Below are positions 1 to 15,200 of a stretch of DNA of 64,000 nucleotides, in pieces (positions within the stretch are counted from its first letter, which is position 1; each line of letters starts with the position of its first letter). Under the pieces are notes generated by a model. The model saw nothing but the letters and a program-made list of their open reading frames with translations, searched no databases and was not told the origin of the DNA. Source of the stretch: Bedellia somnulentella (lineage: Eukaryota > Arthropoda > Insecta > Lepidoptera > Bedelliidae); assembly GCA_963576735.1 (NCBI GenBank), contig OY755189.1, positions 5,432,622-5,496,621 of the forward strand, written 5' to 3'. Both the position numbers and the translations under genes were made by a program.

Positions 1-3000
1 TGCTGTCAGACATGGCCAGCGTCAACTCCATGTACCAGTACTCGCTGTCCTCGTATCTTGATGTGAGTTATGTGTACTTGATATGTGTCATGTAAAACTA
101 GAGCTAGCCGAATTTCATTTCATCAAAAATTAAATTGAATCTAAACCTATCTGTAGGGTTATAGGGATCTGTAGATCATTGTGCCTAAAATATGACATGC
201 CAAATAACGATTATACTGAAATGCACTAACAAAAAATGGTTGAACTATAAAATTAATTTAAGTTAAATTAAATTATACATTATATTTATGGTAAATAAGG
301 AAAACGATGACAATATCATGTGTCCCTCAGTAATGCCAGCACTTTATTAGATCGGCGTTATATTTATTGTTAATCAAAGAGGCTTTTTTGAAAACTTAAA
401 TGTTTTTGAAACTATGTACTTTTGTTGTTTTATATTCAAATAAAAGCCGTGTTTTTAAAGAAAATATTATTATTTATACACATGATAATAAAATCGTTCA
501 ACGCGCCCAATATAATGTATATTTGCAGGTGTTCTCATTCTCGCTGCGGAAAGCTTTGCCCAACGTTATCCTCTCTCGGCGTCTCAAGAATATCATCGAG
601 ATGTTGACCAAGAACGTTTATGATTATGGATGCACTGGTATGACACTTTTCCTTTGATATTTCACATAAACGAAAATTGAAGTTACATTTCTTAAAATTT
701 TACCTGAATACTCTTTGTTCCTGCGTGATTCAAATGTGTCCCCATGCTAACTCATCTTTTGTGACCGTCAATTGCGTCGCAAGTTACAAGAATGTGGCTG
801 TCTAAGACAGAAGTTTTAATCGTTTTTGCAAATTGCAACACAATAGATAGACAATCGCAAAATATCCGTAATCAGCGGGCGGGACTCAATTAAGGATTTT
901 GACTAATAAAGTAGCTATAGAGTTCTTTACAATAGAGATTTCCTGCCTATATCGCAATCTATGTTTTGTGTAGGTATTTTCGAGCGTCACAAACTGCTGT
1001 ATTCGTTCCAAATGGACATTAAACTGGAGCAAGCTGAAGGCAAGGTGTCCCAGCCCGAACTAGACTTCTTCATCAAAGGCAATGTGTCTTTAGAGAAAGC
1101 GGCTATACCTAACCCTACGACTTGGATACCAGCTCAGGTATAGTGGATTAAAATTTAAAAAAATACATATTTAAAAATACATAATTTAAATTACATAACA
1201 TAACATAAATGTTCACGCCGAATATCCCCGAAGGGGTTGGCAGAGGTACTAATACTTCTGAACATCACGTGACTTTGTCACCTGGTGTTCAGAGTACCCA
1301 CGTTTTGCATGGACAGTGTACTCACGTGATAGGGGGCAGGCCTATCGCCGTTTTGTACGAATACACTGTCACATGACTAAGTACAACTCAGCCATGTGGG
1401 TTTCCTCACGATGTTTTCCCTCACCGTTAACAACCATGATAAATTAACCACACATATGTCTTTAGAAAAGACAAATTGGTGTAGGCCCGACCCGGGATTT
1501 GAACACTAGTCGCTTGCACGAGAACCGAGTGTTCTACCCACTGGGCTATCACGGTTATCATTTAAATTATATTAATATTTAATTATATATTAGCTGTGTA
1601 GTGTCGGCTTAGAATAGCATTACCCCTATTTCTACCGGTGGGTGTACGTAAGAGGCGACTAACGGTATTGGGGCTTTTTAAGGGATTTTTGGGCGATGCG
1701 GTTGGAGACCAACAACCTTTATTTTACCATCTTTTCCCCACTCAACTTCCAAAAGTGGCTGAGGAATCTTTAATTAGTGTACTAATGAAAATATTATTTT
1801 TCAGGGTTGGCAAGACATAATAAAACTGAGTACCGATTTCCCTGACCCCTTCTCGGAATTGCCGGTTCATATTGCACGACATACCGACATTTGGCAAGAG
1901 GTTTGTATTTTTTTAGTATTAAAGGCTTGCATAACTGAAGTTTTGTGTACGATTAGGTAATTTTTATTAGTAATAAGTCCTTGCAAAATCTTTATAACCC
2001 CAGAATCTTCGATCATGTATACCAAAGATGCCGCACTCCATACAAATTCAACGCACAAAACATGAGAATGACAAGACTGTTTGACAATTTATATATTATT
2101 TTTCGACAATTATCGACCTTACCGCATTTTCTTAAGACCTGTTATTTATTGCAAGATCTAGCACGCGACTGTCAGTGAAACAGTGCTTACCATATAAAAA
2201 AGCACTTTTTGGCCGGGCCGTTTTTCTTGCTTTGTTGGTGTATCTTTGGTATATATGATCGAAGCTCAGAATGCTTTCTGACTTATGGAACTGAAACAAT
2301 AATGATATTTCTTGCGAATTCGATTTTTATCTTAAATTTTCTCTTCCCAATTTTTTTAGAATTAAGCTAATAACTCGACTCTTTAGTATTGAAAGATATT
2401 TTTATCAGTTGAAGAATTAAATAAACCTTTATTGTTATGAAAAAAAATATGAATTCAAGCTTCTTCAGGTGGCCATTATGGTCGCAGATGAAAAATGAGA
2501 ATCCAGTTAACATTTAAAAAAAAAAATTACATACTGTGTTACTAACTTCGTAAATTTTGGGCGATGGTAGTCATTAAGATTATCGTTAATAACATTAAAG
2601 GTGTTGTTCTTAGTGAAATCTTAGCCTACTGGTGACTAAAACGGGGGTTCGTCCCATCACCCACGAAATCATTTTCCAACTAGAGAAGATAATTAAAAGT
2701 TAGGAATTGGTGCTAGCTCTTTTCACAGTAACATTTTTTATTGTGATTTAATTACAATTTTTTTTACAACACTGATTTTTTTGTTGAGTGTAACGTGCGA
2801 CTGTATATATAATAATAGTCGTTGCTTTTTTTACGGCAATGATCTACCGACTGATTTCTTTTATCTTGTTTTCACAACGATTTGAAAATAGGTTACATTT
2901 ACAGACACTATTCTTTTATAGTTAAAAATAACACATCTTACTAGGAACAAGTTAAAATTATAAAAACAATTCGATATTTTTTACTACAATATGGATTTAA

Positions 3001-6000
3001 CAGCCAGGAGGGCAATTCTCGCAAGTTCGATATCATTACTATCATAGAAATTATATCAGGTGTTCAATGTCATGTGAAAAATATCACAAAGTGAAATATA
3101 TTTCTATTGATAGATTGAAACTGTATTCTCGCACACGGTAGTAATTTTTCCTTAGACATTAAAGAACGAAGACCGAAATCAATGATCCAAGCGAATGAAT
3201 TGAACGAAAGGTCAGTTTAACTGTCATCTTAGATATGAAAAGGTCTTCATATCTGTCAATATTTTTACTCGACATTGACGAAATAATTGTGGCAAACACG
3301 ATTGAAGCCACCTTAAAAAATTGAATATTGAATTTTTCAATATTTACATATGTTTTGGTTTGTTTAAATTTTCCTTTAAGTGTACTTTGCCGGTAACTAG
3401 CAAAGTCTGAATTCCCAAATGGACCATCCGACAACCGAATTTAGTTTTTGAAATTTTATTATGGAAAATAATATATTTTTATATTTTAATAATATAATTA
3501 ACGTTGATCCAAGTAGATATTATTTACAACTTCTAAGACTATTTGATCTATGATCCGTTTTATATATTTACCTACATTTTAGTTTTCTATCTATAAGTAT
3601 TCAAACAAAATTTGTAAACAAAATGGCTACCGTTCGCACGACATCTTCAAATATCATCATATCGTCTGATCGTGACCACACGATATCATCCTTTGATATA
3701 TATCATCATATCGGCTGGTTTTCAATAGAAAAAAATCGATCGGATGGAGTGAGAATAGCTCAAGTCAAATATCGATCGCAAAATATCACAAAAGTGATAA
3801 ATATCGAAAGTGATATAAAATCTACCGTGTGAGAATTGCCCTCCAGTTCAACGACTACAATGTTAATATTAGCCGCAGTGAGCGCTGTGATCGTTCGACT
3901 TTGCACTTTTGAAGTTCATAGTGCTTAATGTATCTGTCTGTCTTTAAGTGGTTTGACAGCGACACCCCCGAGTCCGCATTGATCCCCAACAACTACCGCG
4001 ACAAGATGAACCCGTTCCAACTGCTGATGCTGCTGCGATGTTTCCGGGTGGACCGCATCTACCGCGCACTCACCGACTACATCAGCGCCACCATGAGCGA
4101 GGAGTTCATCACGCCGCCGCAGATCAGGTATATCTTTATACGTTATATCATATTATAACGGTGTTATTATATAGCGACAAGATGAACCCGTTCCAACTAC
4201 TGATGCTGTTGCGATGTTTCCGAGTTGATGTAATACTTCTGCGTGGAACGCATTTACCGGACTTTCAGCGACTACACATTCATTTTACGCGTTCAAACCA
4301 AATATTAAAAAAAAACTCTAAATACAATCAAGCATTGTAGTCTACTTCTTTTTAATTAATAATATTTGGATGCTCTAAAACACAATGAAGGCAGATTCTG
4401 TGTTTTGAGTGAATCAAACTCACTATCCACTTATCTATCAAAATTTCGTTGTTTTTTAAGCTGCCAAAGCACAAATAGCAAATGTATTTTTTTCAGTTTG
4501 GATGGCATATACGAACAAACGTCTCCATTCACCCCGGTGGTGTTCATACTGAGCCCCGGCTCGGACCCCACCGCGGACTTGATGAAGTTGGCTGACAAAT
4601 ACGGGTTCGGGGGCGGCAAGTTCAAGTACTTGTCTCTGGGACAGGGACAGGAAGGGGTAACTATTTTATATTGTAGATGACTTAAAGCGCAATACACACT
4701 GAGCCCGCTGGGTCGCCGACATTGCCCGGCCTGCCTTTGTTGAAAGAATTATGTGTAACCTATGTATGAAAATTGGAACGCTGACAAAAAGTTACAAACA
4801 TACGTGGGTGGCCGGTGGGCTCAGTGTGTATTGCGGTTAATATTTACTATGTATAATATATTCTCAATGTGACCGCAGATTTTGACAATAAATAATGAGT
4901 AAGGCTTTAGGTTTTATACTTGATTCATTAAACGTAGTAGGGTAAACAGTGGTATAATTGGCCACCCCCAATAACTAGCCACTCGGCAATACAAACTGCT
5001 TAAATAAGGAAACTAGGAAGGCTACGCCATCTGTTGTGATTTGACAAGATTTCTTGTTTACCTAGCTATTGAGAAATGTATTTTTTTTCCGTTAAAACAA
5101 TAAAGGCGCCAAAAAAATTGTCATTGTTTAACAGTAGGCCATCTTGCGTCCGCCTAAGCAGTAGTAAGTTATTTTTTCCTTAAGGAATATTAAAACTTTA
5201 AATACGAATAAATTCTGTTCCTGGCGTGTCTGTGTTGTTTGTGATAACCCAATTTGATGCTAATAAGGTAAATATTCGTATTTTATACAGTATATTCATC
5301 TAATTGGTGTATTTGTAGCAATTTTATTGGTGGCCAGTAACTGCACTTAATTTTCTTAGATTTTATAGTAACTAGCCACCTATGCCAATTACTACGCAAA
5401 AGTTCATTTTATTAGATTGTACAAAACTATATCTTATTGCTTTGTTTACATTATTCTTACTTGCTTGTCAAAATCTTGCCAACAAAAAATAACGTTTAGT
5501 AGTTACTGGCCGTTAGAAAGATGGCTAGTTAATGCATGAAACTGATTTAACTGCAGCCATCCAAGCTCTCAGCGCGTATTTAACGGCGATGAGTCTGGAT
5601 TCATTATTTGTCCCAGTACTGGAAATGTTCTGGCCGAAAAAGGAAGCAAGAAGGTTTACCAAATAGAGAAAAACTCATCAAAAGAGAACATAACTTGTAA
5701 TGTTCTCGTTTTCTGCAGCAGGTTTAGCTTGCAGCCCAATGATTATTTACCCATATAAAAGAATACCTGATCGAATTGTTGAAAGTGTTCCAGCAGGTTG
5801 GGGTATTGGGCGCAGCAACACAGGTTGGATGACGGCCGCTGTGTTTTACGAGTACCTACATAGCAAACGTTTTTTCCCCCCAACTGGAGGCAAATAATAT
5901 TCCACGTCCTGTACTATTATTTGTTGACGGGCATAAGACTCATTACTATACTATAAGACTCATTTGAGTATAGAAGTGATAGTACTGAGTCATTATATGA

Positions 6001-9000
6001 AGCCAAAAAAAGGAAACAAACATGGATTTTACAACTAAGGAGATATTTAGAAACTACAGATGTAAAACGTTTTTGCTAAGCATTTTTTAAGTTGTTATAA
6101 GTTGTTTATGTTGATTTTCAATTGTAATAGTTTTTTTCAATGTGTTCTGAATGCCTTGAGGCTTATAACTTTAGTGGAGCATATTGTTTTTGATGGTAAT
6201 TTCATGTGGCCAGTTAGTCCAAATAAGTATGCCAGTTACCAAAAATTGTGGCTAGTTACTACCAAAATGACCAGTTTTTATTTAAATAAAAATATTTTTA
6301 TTGTGACTCCGACTTTATCATTAAATAATCTTTAAAGTTAATGTACAGGACCCACTGCATACAAGTATGTTAGTATCTTTCAAATGCAATAGCGCGTTTA
6401 AGCACAGCATACATTCAAAGTGGCCAAGGTGCTTAAAGGGCCAGTTACTGCCTAATTTGACCTATTAGAAAATAATAATGAATATTTACTCAGCCTTCCC
6501 AATTCATGTTGACATGACATGTTGCTCTTAAATTAAACAGTCTCAAATTTGAAGCTATCGATTAAATGACTCTTGATTATATCACTAAAAACACAACACA
6601 CTAAACCTAATCAAATCATTTTTCCAGGCAGCCTTATCATTACTGGAAGGCGCAATCTCCCACGGCCAATGGCTGATCCTTCAAAACTGCCATCTCCTGG
6701 TCTCCTTCCTCCGCGAGCTAGAGAAGCAGTTAGAGATGATGAGCAAACCTCACCCGGAGTACCGGCTGTGGCTCACCACGGACCCCACGCCTACCTTCCC
6801 CATTGGGATTCTGCAGAGGTCGTTGAAAGGTTGGTATTTCAGATTTGATGGGAGAGGTTTGCTGGAATTACGAAGATTGGGGATTGACAGAATCGGAAAG
6901 TTTTTTGTATTATTTGTTGAATTATTTCACTTATGAAAATAATGAGCTGAGTATACGTATCTCTTGGCGCGATTCTCACTTATCTTCTAAAGGCTAAACA
7001 GCCCAAAACAAGCAGCATTAGAACCAGCCATTCCTTCACCAAAAAGGTAAAAGGATGTTAGGTTAGGTTGGCTGATTCTCCAAAACTGTCATCTCCTGGT
7101 CTCCTTCCTCCGCGAGCTAGAGAAGCAGTTGGAGATTATGAGCAAACCGCACCCGGAGTACCGGCTGTGGCTCACCACGGACCCCACACCTACCTCCCCA
7201 TTTGGGATTTTGCAGAGGTCTTTGAAAGGTTGGTAATATTTGAGTTTGTGGAATGCATAAGCATCGTTATAGCATATATTGTGTTTGTGTAACTATTTGT
7301 TTTTCTTGAATAAAAGGTAGGTGTTTTAGATTTGATGGATGGGAGAGGTTTGATGGGTTCGTAAAGAGTGATTATAGATAGGATTTGGCTAATACAATGG
7401 TCCAAGCGTAATATTACAGATATTACAATAAAGTTAAAATTTAAACAGACCAGTACATAGTAGTTATATTTTTAAACCATTAAAGTTTTTTTTATAAATA
7501 GTGCAACCGATACCTAAAACCGCCAGCTATAAGCCTATGTCTGAACGACTGAGTATGACTCACCTCCTATCCTCTAACGGCTATCGTATGGAATCAGCTA
7601 TTTCATAGGCACTTGTGGAAGTTACGTGTGTAAAATACGTTTAAAAGATAGTTTGTGATAAATATACAGCAATACTGCCCCACAAGCACTTTAGAATTCC
7701 TAACTCCCTTAGTTGCCTCTCATGAATTCTATAATAATGAATGTGATACTCGAACACATAAGACAGGAGCTTCTCAAACCGACAACAATAATTTCATCCG
7801 GACTTGTAAAATGTATTCCTGTTGCACTTGCCGGTTTTAAGGTCAAACGTCATAATACAAATATAATTATAAACATTAATATGGGTTTACTAGTCGATGG
7901 AATCATTGACGTCTTCGGAGGTATATAAGAATTCTTCGAATATCACCATGTATACTCACTCGACGAAATCTGAATATTCGCTTCAAGCGAGTGAGACAGT
8001 AATAAGTATTAATAGGGGTTAGAAGAGATACGGATTAAATTATCGTTGTCGATTTCAAGAGTAGACCTCCAGCTGTATAACTGTTTATATTGGTGAAGAT
8101 CTTTGTTGTGATTTATGTTTCTACCTATTAGGTGTTTTGTTGTAAACCCCCAAAATTAATTAAAACCGTGTATTTCCAGTGGTAACAGAGCCGCCAAACG
8201 GTCTAAAGCTGAATTTACGCAACACATACTTCAAGATGCGTCCACACGCATTGGAAGAATCACCACACCCGCTCTTCAAGAAACTAGTGTACGTGCTCGC
8301 CTTCTTTCACGCGGTTGTACAGGTAATATAATAAACTCGAGAGCCCCTGACCAGTAATTAGGAACTTTGATAAAACGCCATTTTGAAGAATGAATTTACG
8401 TGTGCTTGAAATCTCATTATTTTTATTTTAGGATAACGTACCGTTGTGGAGTACAGGTTGACCAATGGGGCCACCACGGACTTTCATGCCCCCGCAGTGC
8501 AGGTCGCCTATCACGACATGCTGCCTTAAATGATATCATCCGTCGGGCTCTTGTCAGCGCCCACGTGCCAGCGACCTTGGAACCTCCTGGATTAATACGG
8601 GACGATGGCAAGAGACCTGATGGTATGACTTTGTTGCCTTGGAGAAATGGCAGGGCGCTGATATGGGATGCAACCTGTGTCGACACTCTTGCGCCTTGCC
8701 ATTTATCCGGGTCGGCGGCGCGTGCAGGTACTGCTGCTGCCAACGCCGAGAGTTTCAAACGGCGTAAATACTCAGTATTAATAAATGACTATCATTTCAT
8801 ACCTTTCGCCGTTGAAACTCTCGGCCCGTGGGGCAACGAGGCGCGGCTGTTCTTTAAAGAACTGTCCGCTCGCCTTGTGGAAGTGTGTGGTGATCCCAGA
8901 GCTGGCAGCTACCTCGGCCAACGCATTAGCTTGGCCATCCAAAGAGGAAATGCTGCTAGCATATTGGGCACGTTACCCTACACCGACAACGATGAATTTC

Positions 9001-12000
9001 ACGAAATTTTTCGTTTGTAATATATATAGATATATTTAGTTTTAATTTATTTTTTATACCATGATTGTAAATATTTGTTATTTGTTATTTGAATAAACCT
9101 CACCGAGGAATAGTTTTTACATTATCGGACTACACAATTAAGTAGTGGTAAACCCAGTTTGGGTCCCAAAATACGAAACAGTTCACAAAATCCTGTAGTA
9201 CGGCTACAAACACTTCCAAACAGTCGCAAGAAATAGTTCAGCAAATCTGTTTTTGCTCCACTGAAAGCAACCACCGCCCCCACTTAGCGCATACCTTAGA
9301 AACCTTAAATGCCTTGTCAATGATGTTTCGCGTTTATTCGTATGAAATGCCTACCGTGTTTGCTATTCCTTAGTATAGTAATTCCATGGTTTTTCAATAT
9401 GAGATCCCACATTTTATGGTCGTGTTTTCGGTCGTAGCCATCGTAGGCCGGCCTGTTGTCCGTTAATAAATGTCGGTTTCTGAATCTAATTTTTAGTAAT
9501 CATGAAACTTTATTAAATTTCATTCGATATGGATTTTGTAGAAACGTTACTTAAAACACGCTGAGTATCCACCAGAGATTTGCGAGGATGCATGTCGAAG
9601 GATGTTGTTATAAATAACCAATAGACGATTAATTATCTCGCCAATCAAAGAGTATTTACTACTTTACATGTCATGTAATTCTACATTTACTAATGCACTG
9701 TAACAATAACCAGGAACGACGCAAATATGATAAAATCGGCTGGAACATCGCCTACGATTTCGGCGAGTCGGATTTCTCCGTCTGTATGCAGATACTGCAG
9801 TGCTACTTGGAACGGTGCTTCACGGCGAAGGAAACCATACCTTGGGCTACTTTGAAATATCTGTTTGGAGAGGTAACACACTGCTTATAATTATGTTAAT
9901 ATGTAAGGAAGTGTTTTGATACATAGACTCACCCACCATGCAGGGTGCATTCTTTACTATCTTCATAAAATGGAAAAATACTTCAAGAATATGACATAAT
10001 CATCTTATTTCAAAAATGTCTAATTAATACATTTCAGTCCCATAAATGTTCTGCCATGCCATTTACAGTGTGTAATCATCATTTAAATTTTCTTAATAAA
10101 ATTATATAGATTTAGCGCATAAATTTATATACACTTAATTTAATGTCACAGTTATTTACAAAATCTTCCACAATATAATCGCATTTGTCAATCAGGTTGT
10201 TAAATAATAAAAAAATCTTTTAACGTTCTTTTTGCAATGTAATTGCTCAGTTTCTGCGTTTTAAAATTTTATCTTTGTTGCCTTAAATTCTAAAACTTGC
10301 TGTAAAACATAATGTCCATGTGAGAATTAAAACAACTATTGATTTTCGGATATTTTAATCGCGTGTTATTTCATTGCTTTTAAAGCCCGACGTTTCGAAA
10401 ACTTTTCACTTATCAAGAGTTGTTTTAATTATAATGTGCAATCGTGAAAATCTTGAAAATACTATGTGTCCATGTGGTTTTGTGGCTAAATTACTTTAAT
10501 GACCACTAAACTTCTCTTTCTCAGGTAATGTACGGCGGCCGCGTGATCGACGACTACGACCGGCGCGTGGTCAGCGTGTACATGGAGGAGTATCTCGGCG
10601 ACTTCCTGTTCGACAAGTTCCAGCCGTTCCACTTCTACCACGACGCCGTGTTCGACTACGTCATCCCGCCCGACGCTGAGAGGGAGGATTATATCGGTCA
10701 GTATTGGCGACGCACGAAATAGTGTCACGTTCTGCGTGTACATGGAGTATCTTGGTAACATGGTTGCGTAAAAAATATTCAATGATATCGGGCCGTAATG
10801 GCCTGTGGCGGCATTAACACTTGACAAGTGCGAATGCGTTCATAGAGAATATTTGAAAGAATAAAATAATTATCACCGTGGCGTGTGCAAGAACTACGAC
10901 TTTCCGTTAAGGTTCCATGACATAATTTTGAATTCACCTGCACCCTTTAACATTTCAAAAACGAACATGCATCAGCTTTTAAAACATTATTGTATTGGCA
11001 AGTCCAAAATGAGGATAATCTGATAATATTTCTAATTTCTCCAGAGTACATCGACACCAGGCTACCTCTGGCTAACACTCCCGATGTATTCGGTCTCCAC
11101 CCGAACGCTGAAATTGGGTACTTCAGTCAGGCTGTTAGAGAAATATGGAAGCATTTGATTGAACTGCAACCGCAGACTAGTAAGTTTTGTCAATTAATTT
11201 TATTGTATAATAATTTAATGTGAAATTGGTATATTAAAAGTTTTTGAAAGCAATACCAACAAATATTTAACCATTGAAGTGAAAGAAAATTTAATAGTGA
11301 TTCGGTTTCAATTAAAAAAAAAATGCCTTTTATTGTGTATATATACTCCCGCCATTAGTTCCCTTTAGGGTAGACAGAGACAATCAATCGCCACTTTGTA
11401 CGATGCAGGCAAACGTTTCGAGCTTCATCTACTTTTATCATCATACACATACACACATACATATTCTCACACCGTTAATTCCCATTGGGTAGGCAGAGAC
11501 TATCGATCGCCACTTTGTACGATCTTGGCAAACCTCTGTAGCTCCATTCACATCCATCAATATTTTCATACATGCCCTTTTATACTTCATACTTCGGACA
11601 CCTGCTTTTTTGAGCACATTTTCTATTTGCCGTGTAGTGTCGGCTTAGAATAACACTACCCCTTTCTACCCGTGGGTGATCGTAAGAGGCGACTAAGGGT
11701 ATAGGGGCTTTTTAAGTGGTTTTTGGGCGATGCGGTTGGAGACCCGTCACCAAAAACATTTATTATTACCATCTTTTCCCCAATCAACTTCCAAAAGTGG
11801 CTAAGGAATTTCTCATTCCAAAGCTCTGGCTACCCCGTTAAGGGATTTATAGCCGTGAGTATATGTATGTATGTATGTATTTTCTATTTGATAACAATGT
11901 GTCCTTCGAGGCCGTTCTCTACTAACATTACCTTCCACATTGGCTCTATAGATCTCTTTCACCAAATTACTGTCATCCATCCTCTATATATGCCCAAACC

Positions 12001-12229
12001 ATGGACCAAACCATCTGATGGTGATAGCTGAAAAATTATTGGCATGCAATACAAAATTCTGTACCAACAAATATTTATGTAGTGTTTAATCAAATGCAAC
12101 AAGAACATTTCTAATAAACCTTAAAATAATAATGCGTTGTTCTTTTTTTTACTTTTGCTTATTACAGTGATGTTAATTTTGTTTTACTTTTACTGTGCGC
12201 AAAATCGTTTGTTGTGATTTAATTATTAT

Positions 12230-12261
<32 letters not shown>

Positions 12262-15200
12262 ACTGTCATTAAGTTATAAATGTTGTTTAGCTATTAAGAT
12301 ATTAGGCTATAAGTTTTCCGAAGAAAAAAAAAAAGAAAATCTTCTAATACCCTTTCAGGCGAGGGCGGCGGCGCAATGAGTCGCGAGGACTTCATAGACC
12401 TGACGGCCGTGGACATCTTGGCCAAGCTGCCGCCGCTGTACGAGATCTGGCGCGTGAGGAAGCAGTTCGAGATGACCATCACGCCCACCATCGTGGTATT
12501 GTTGCAGGAGCTGGAACGGTTTGTGACTTGTTTGTCTTTATCTATACTAGTTATGTAAAAAGAAAAAAAAAATGTGTGTGTTTGTTATAATATAATAAGG
12601 TTCCGAATCCGGTATCAAAATTTCTTTCACTAATGGAAACCTAAAACTTTCAGAAGATATGAAAGCGTCGCGGTAAATGTAATAAGCTGTGGGCAGTAAT
12701 AGGGTTAAACTCTCCATATAAACAGGGGGTGGACTACTAGATTTTATCAAGAAACAAACTTTTAAAGTTTTTAGAGACAATCTCTGGATCTACTTATTCA
12801 TTTCCTCCAATAGAAAAGCTCATCGTTTCGCAGAGACTTATTGTTTATGCATCGTATCATGTTACATGTTTGTAAGAACTATTATGTTAATTCTAGTGTT
12901 ACTACTGGCAACTCACCAAAATCGGCCCAACTACTGACAAACTCCTAATTCTAAACTGCCCCTTTCTTCACAGATTTAACTGCCTAATAAAACGTATGCG
13001 CGACACTTTGTCCCTCCTGCGCAAAGCGTTGGCGGGCGAGATCGGCATGGACGCCATCTTGGACAACGTGGCGTACAGTCTGTTCAACGGACAGCTGCCG
13101 CGCGTGTGGGCCTCGCTGGCCCCCGCCACCTGCAAGGGGCTGGGCCCCTGGATGGACCATTTTATGGCCCGGGTGCGCCAGTATACGGACTGGGTAGGTG
13201 CATTGCGCTTTTTGGTTGAGTGAGAACTAAATGTTTTATTGGTACCTTAATTACGATGATTACATAACTAAATGTTTTATTGGTACCTTAATTACGATGA
13301 TTACATAACTAAATGTTTTATTGGTACCTTAATTACGATGATTACATAACTAAAAGTTTTATTGGTACCTTAATTACGATGATTACATAAATATATCCAT
13401 AACGGACAAAACTCATACAGTTTGTTTAACTTATTTGAATACACGGTATATTTACATTTATGTTATAATCTTTTACTACTACATAGTAGTCAATTGTTTC
13501 AGTGAAAACGTGAAAGATACTGTTTTTTAAGACCTACTACTATTCTACGTACTTCCAGAAAACAGCAATATTTTTTTTGTGTTTTTTTACTGCTTGCTGT
13601 TAGAAACATCGGGTAATAATAATCTACCACCTTACCAATACTAAAATGTAAACTTTTCCCACCAGGCGACAATGGAAGAGCCGATCGTGATCTGGCTATC
13701 GGGCCTGGCGATCCCGGAGTCGTACCTGATCGCGCACATCCAGATCGCGTGCCGCCTCTACACGTGGCCGCTGGACCGCTCCACGCAGTTCACCAAGGTC
13801 ACCGCCTGGGTGGCGCCCGACGACGTGGAGGAGAGACCCGTCACGGTAACATACTCTACACCACGTGCCATACTCTACACCACGGTAATATACTCTACAC
13901 CACGTGACATACTCTACACCACGGTAACATACTCTACACGAGGCCGCTGGACCGCTCCACGCAGTTCACCAAGGTCACCGCCTGGGTGGCGCCCGACGAC
14001 GTGGAGGAGAGACCCGTCACGGTAACATACTCTACACCACGTGCCATACTCTACACCACGGTAATATACTCTACACCACGTGACATACTCTACACCACGG
14101 TAACATACTCTACACGAGGCCGCTGGACCGCTCCACGCAGTTCACCAAGGTCACCGCCTGGGTGGCGCCCGACGACGTGGAGGAGAGACCCGTCACGGTA
14201 ACATACTCTACACCACGTGACATACTCTACACCACGGTAATATACTCTACACGTGGCCGCTGGACCGCTCCACGCAGTTCACCAAGGTCACCGCCTGGGT
14301 GGCGCCCGACGACGTGGAGGAGAGACCCGTCACGGTAACATACTCTACACCACGTGACATACTCTACACCACGGTAATATACTCTACACGTGGCCGCTGG
14401 ACCGCTCCACGCAGTTCACCAAGGTCACCGCCTGGGTGGCGCCCGACGACGTGGAGGAGAGACCCGTCACGGTAACATACTCTACACCACGTGCCATACT
14501 CTACACCACGGTAATATACTCTACACCACGTGACATACTCTACACCACGGTAATATACTCTACACGTGGCCGCTGGACCGCTCCACGCAGTTGACCAAGG
14601 TCACCGCCTGGGTGGCGCCCGACGACGTGGAGGAGAGACCCGTCACGGTAACATACTCTACACCACGTGCCATACTCTACACCACGGTAATATACTCTAC
14701 ACCACGTGACATACTCTACACCACGGTAATATACTCTACACGTGGCCGCTGGACCGCTCCACGCAGTTCACCAAGGTCACCGCCTGGGTGGCGCCCGACG
14801 ACGTGGAGGAGAGACCCGTCACGGTAACATACTCTACACCACGTGCCATACTCTACACCACGGTAATATACTCTACACCACGTGACATACTCTACACCAC
14901 GGTAATATACTCTACACGTGGCCGCTGGACCGCTCCACGCAGTTCACCAAGGTCACCGCCTGGGTGGCGCCCGACGACGTGGAGGAGAGACCCGTCACGG
15001 TAAGATACTCTACACCACGTGACATACTCTACACCACGGTAATATACTCTACACTTGGCCGCTGGACCGCTCCACGCAGTTCACCAAGGTCACCGCCTGG
15101 GTGGCGCCCGACGACGTGGAGGAGAGACCCGTCACGGTAACATACTCTACACCACGTGCCATACTCTACACCACGGTAATATACTCTACACCGCGTGACA

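Noticed and set aside
8423..8758. 111-residue minus-strand frame
   Set aside because: Antisense to the LINE endonuclease region. No motif seen.
13226..13389. Four regular 41-bp repeats considered as a CRISPR-like array
   Set aside because: The copies are contiguous with no unique spacers, and the sequence is eukaryotic. It is a minisatellite.
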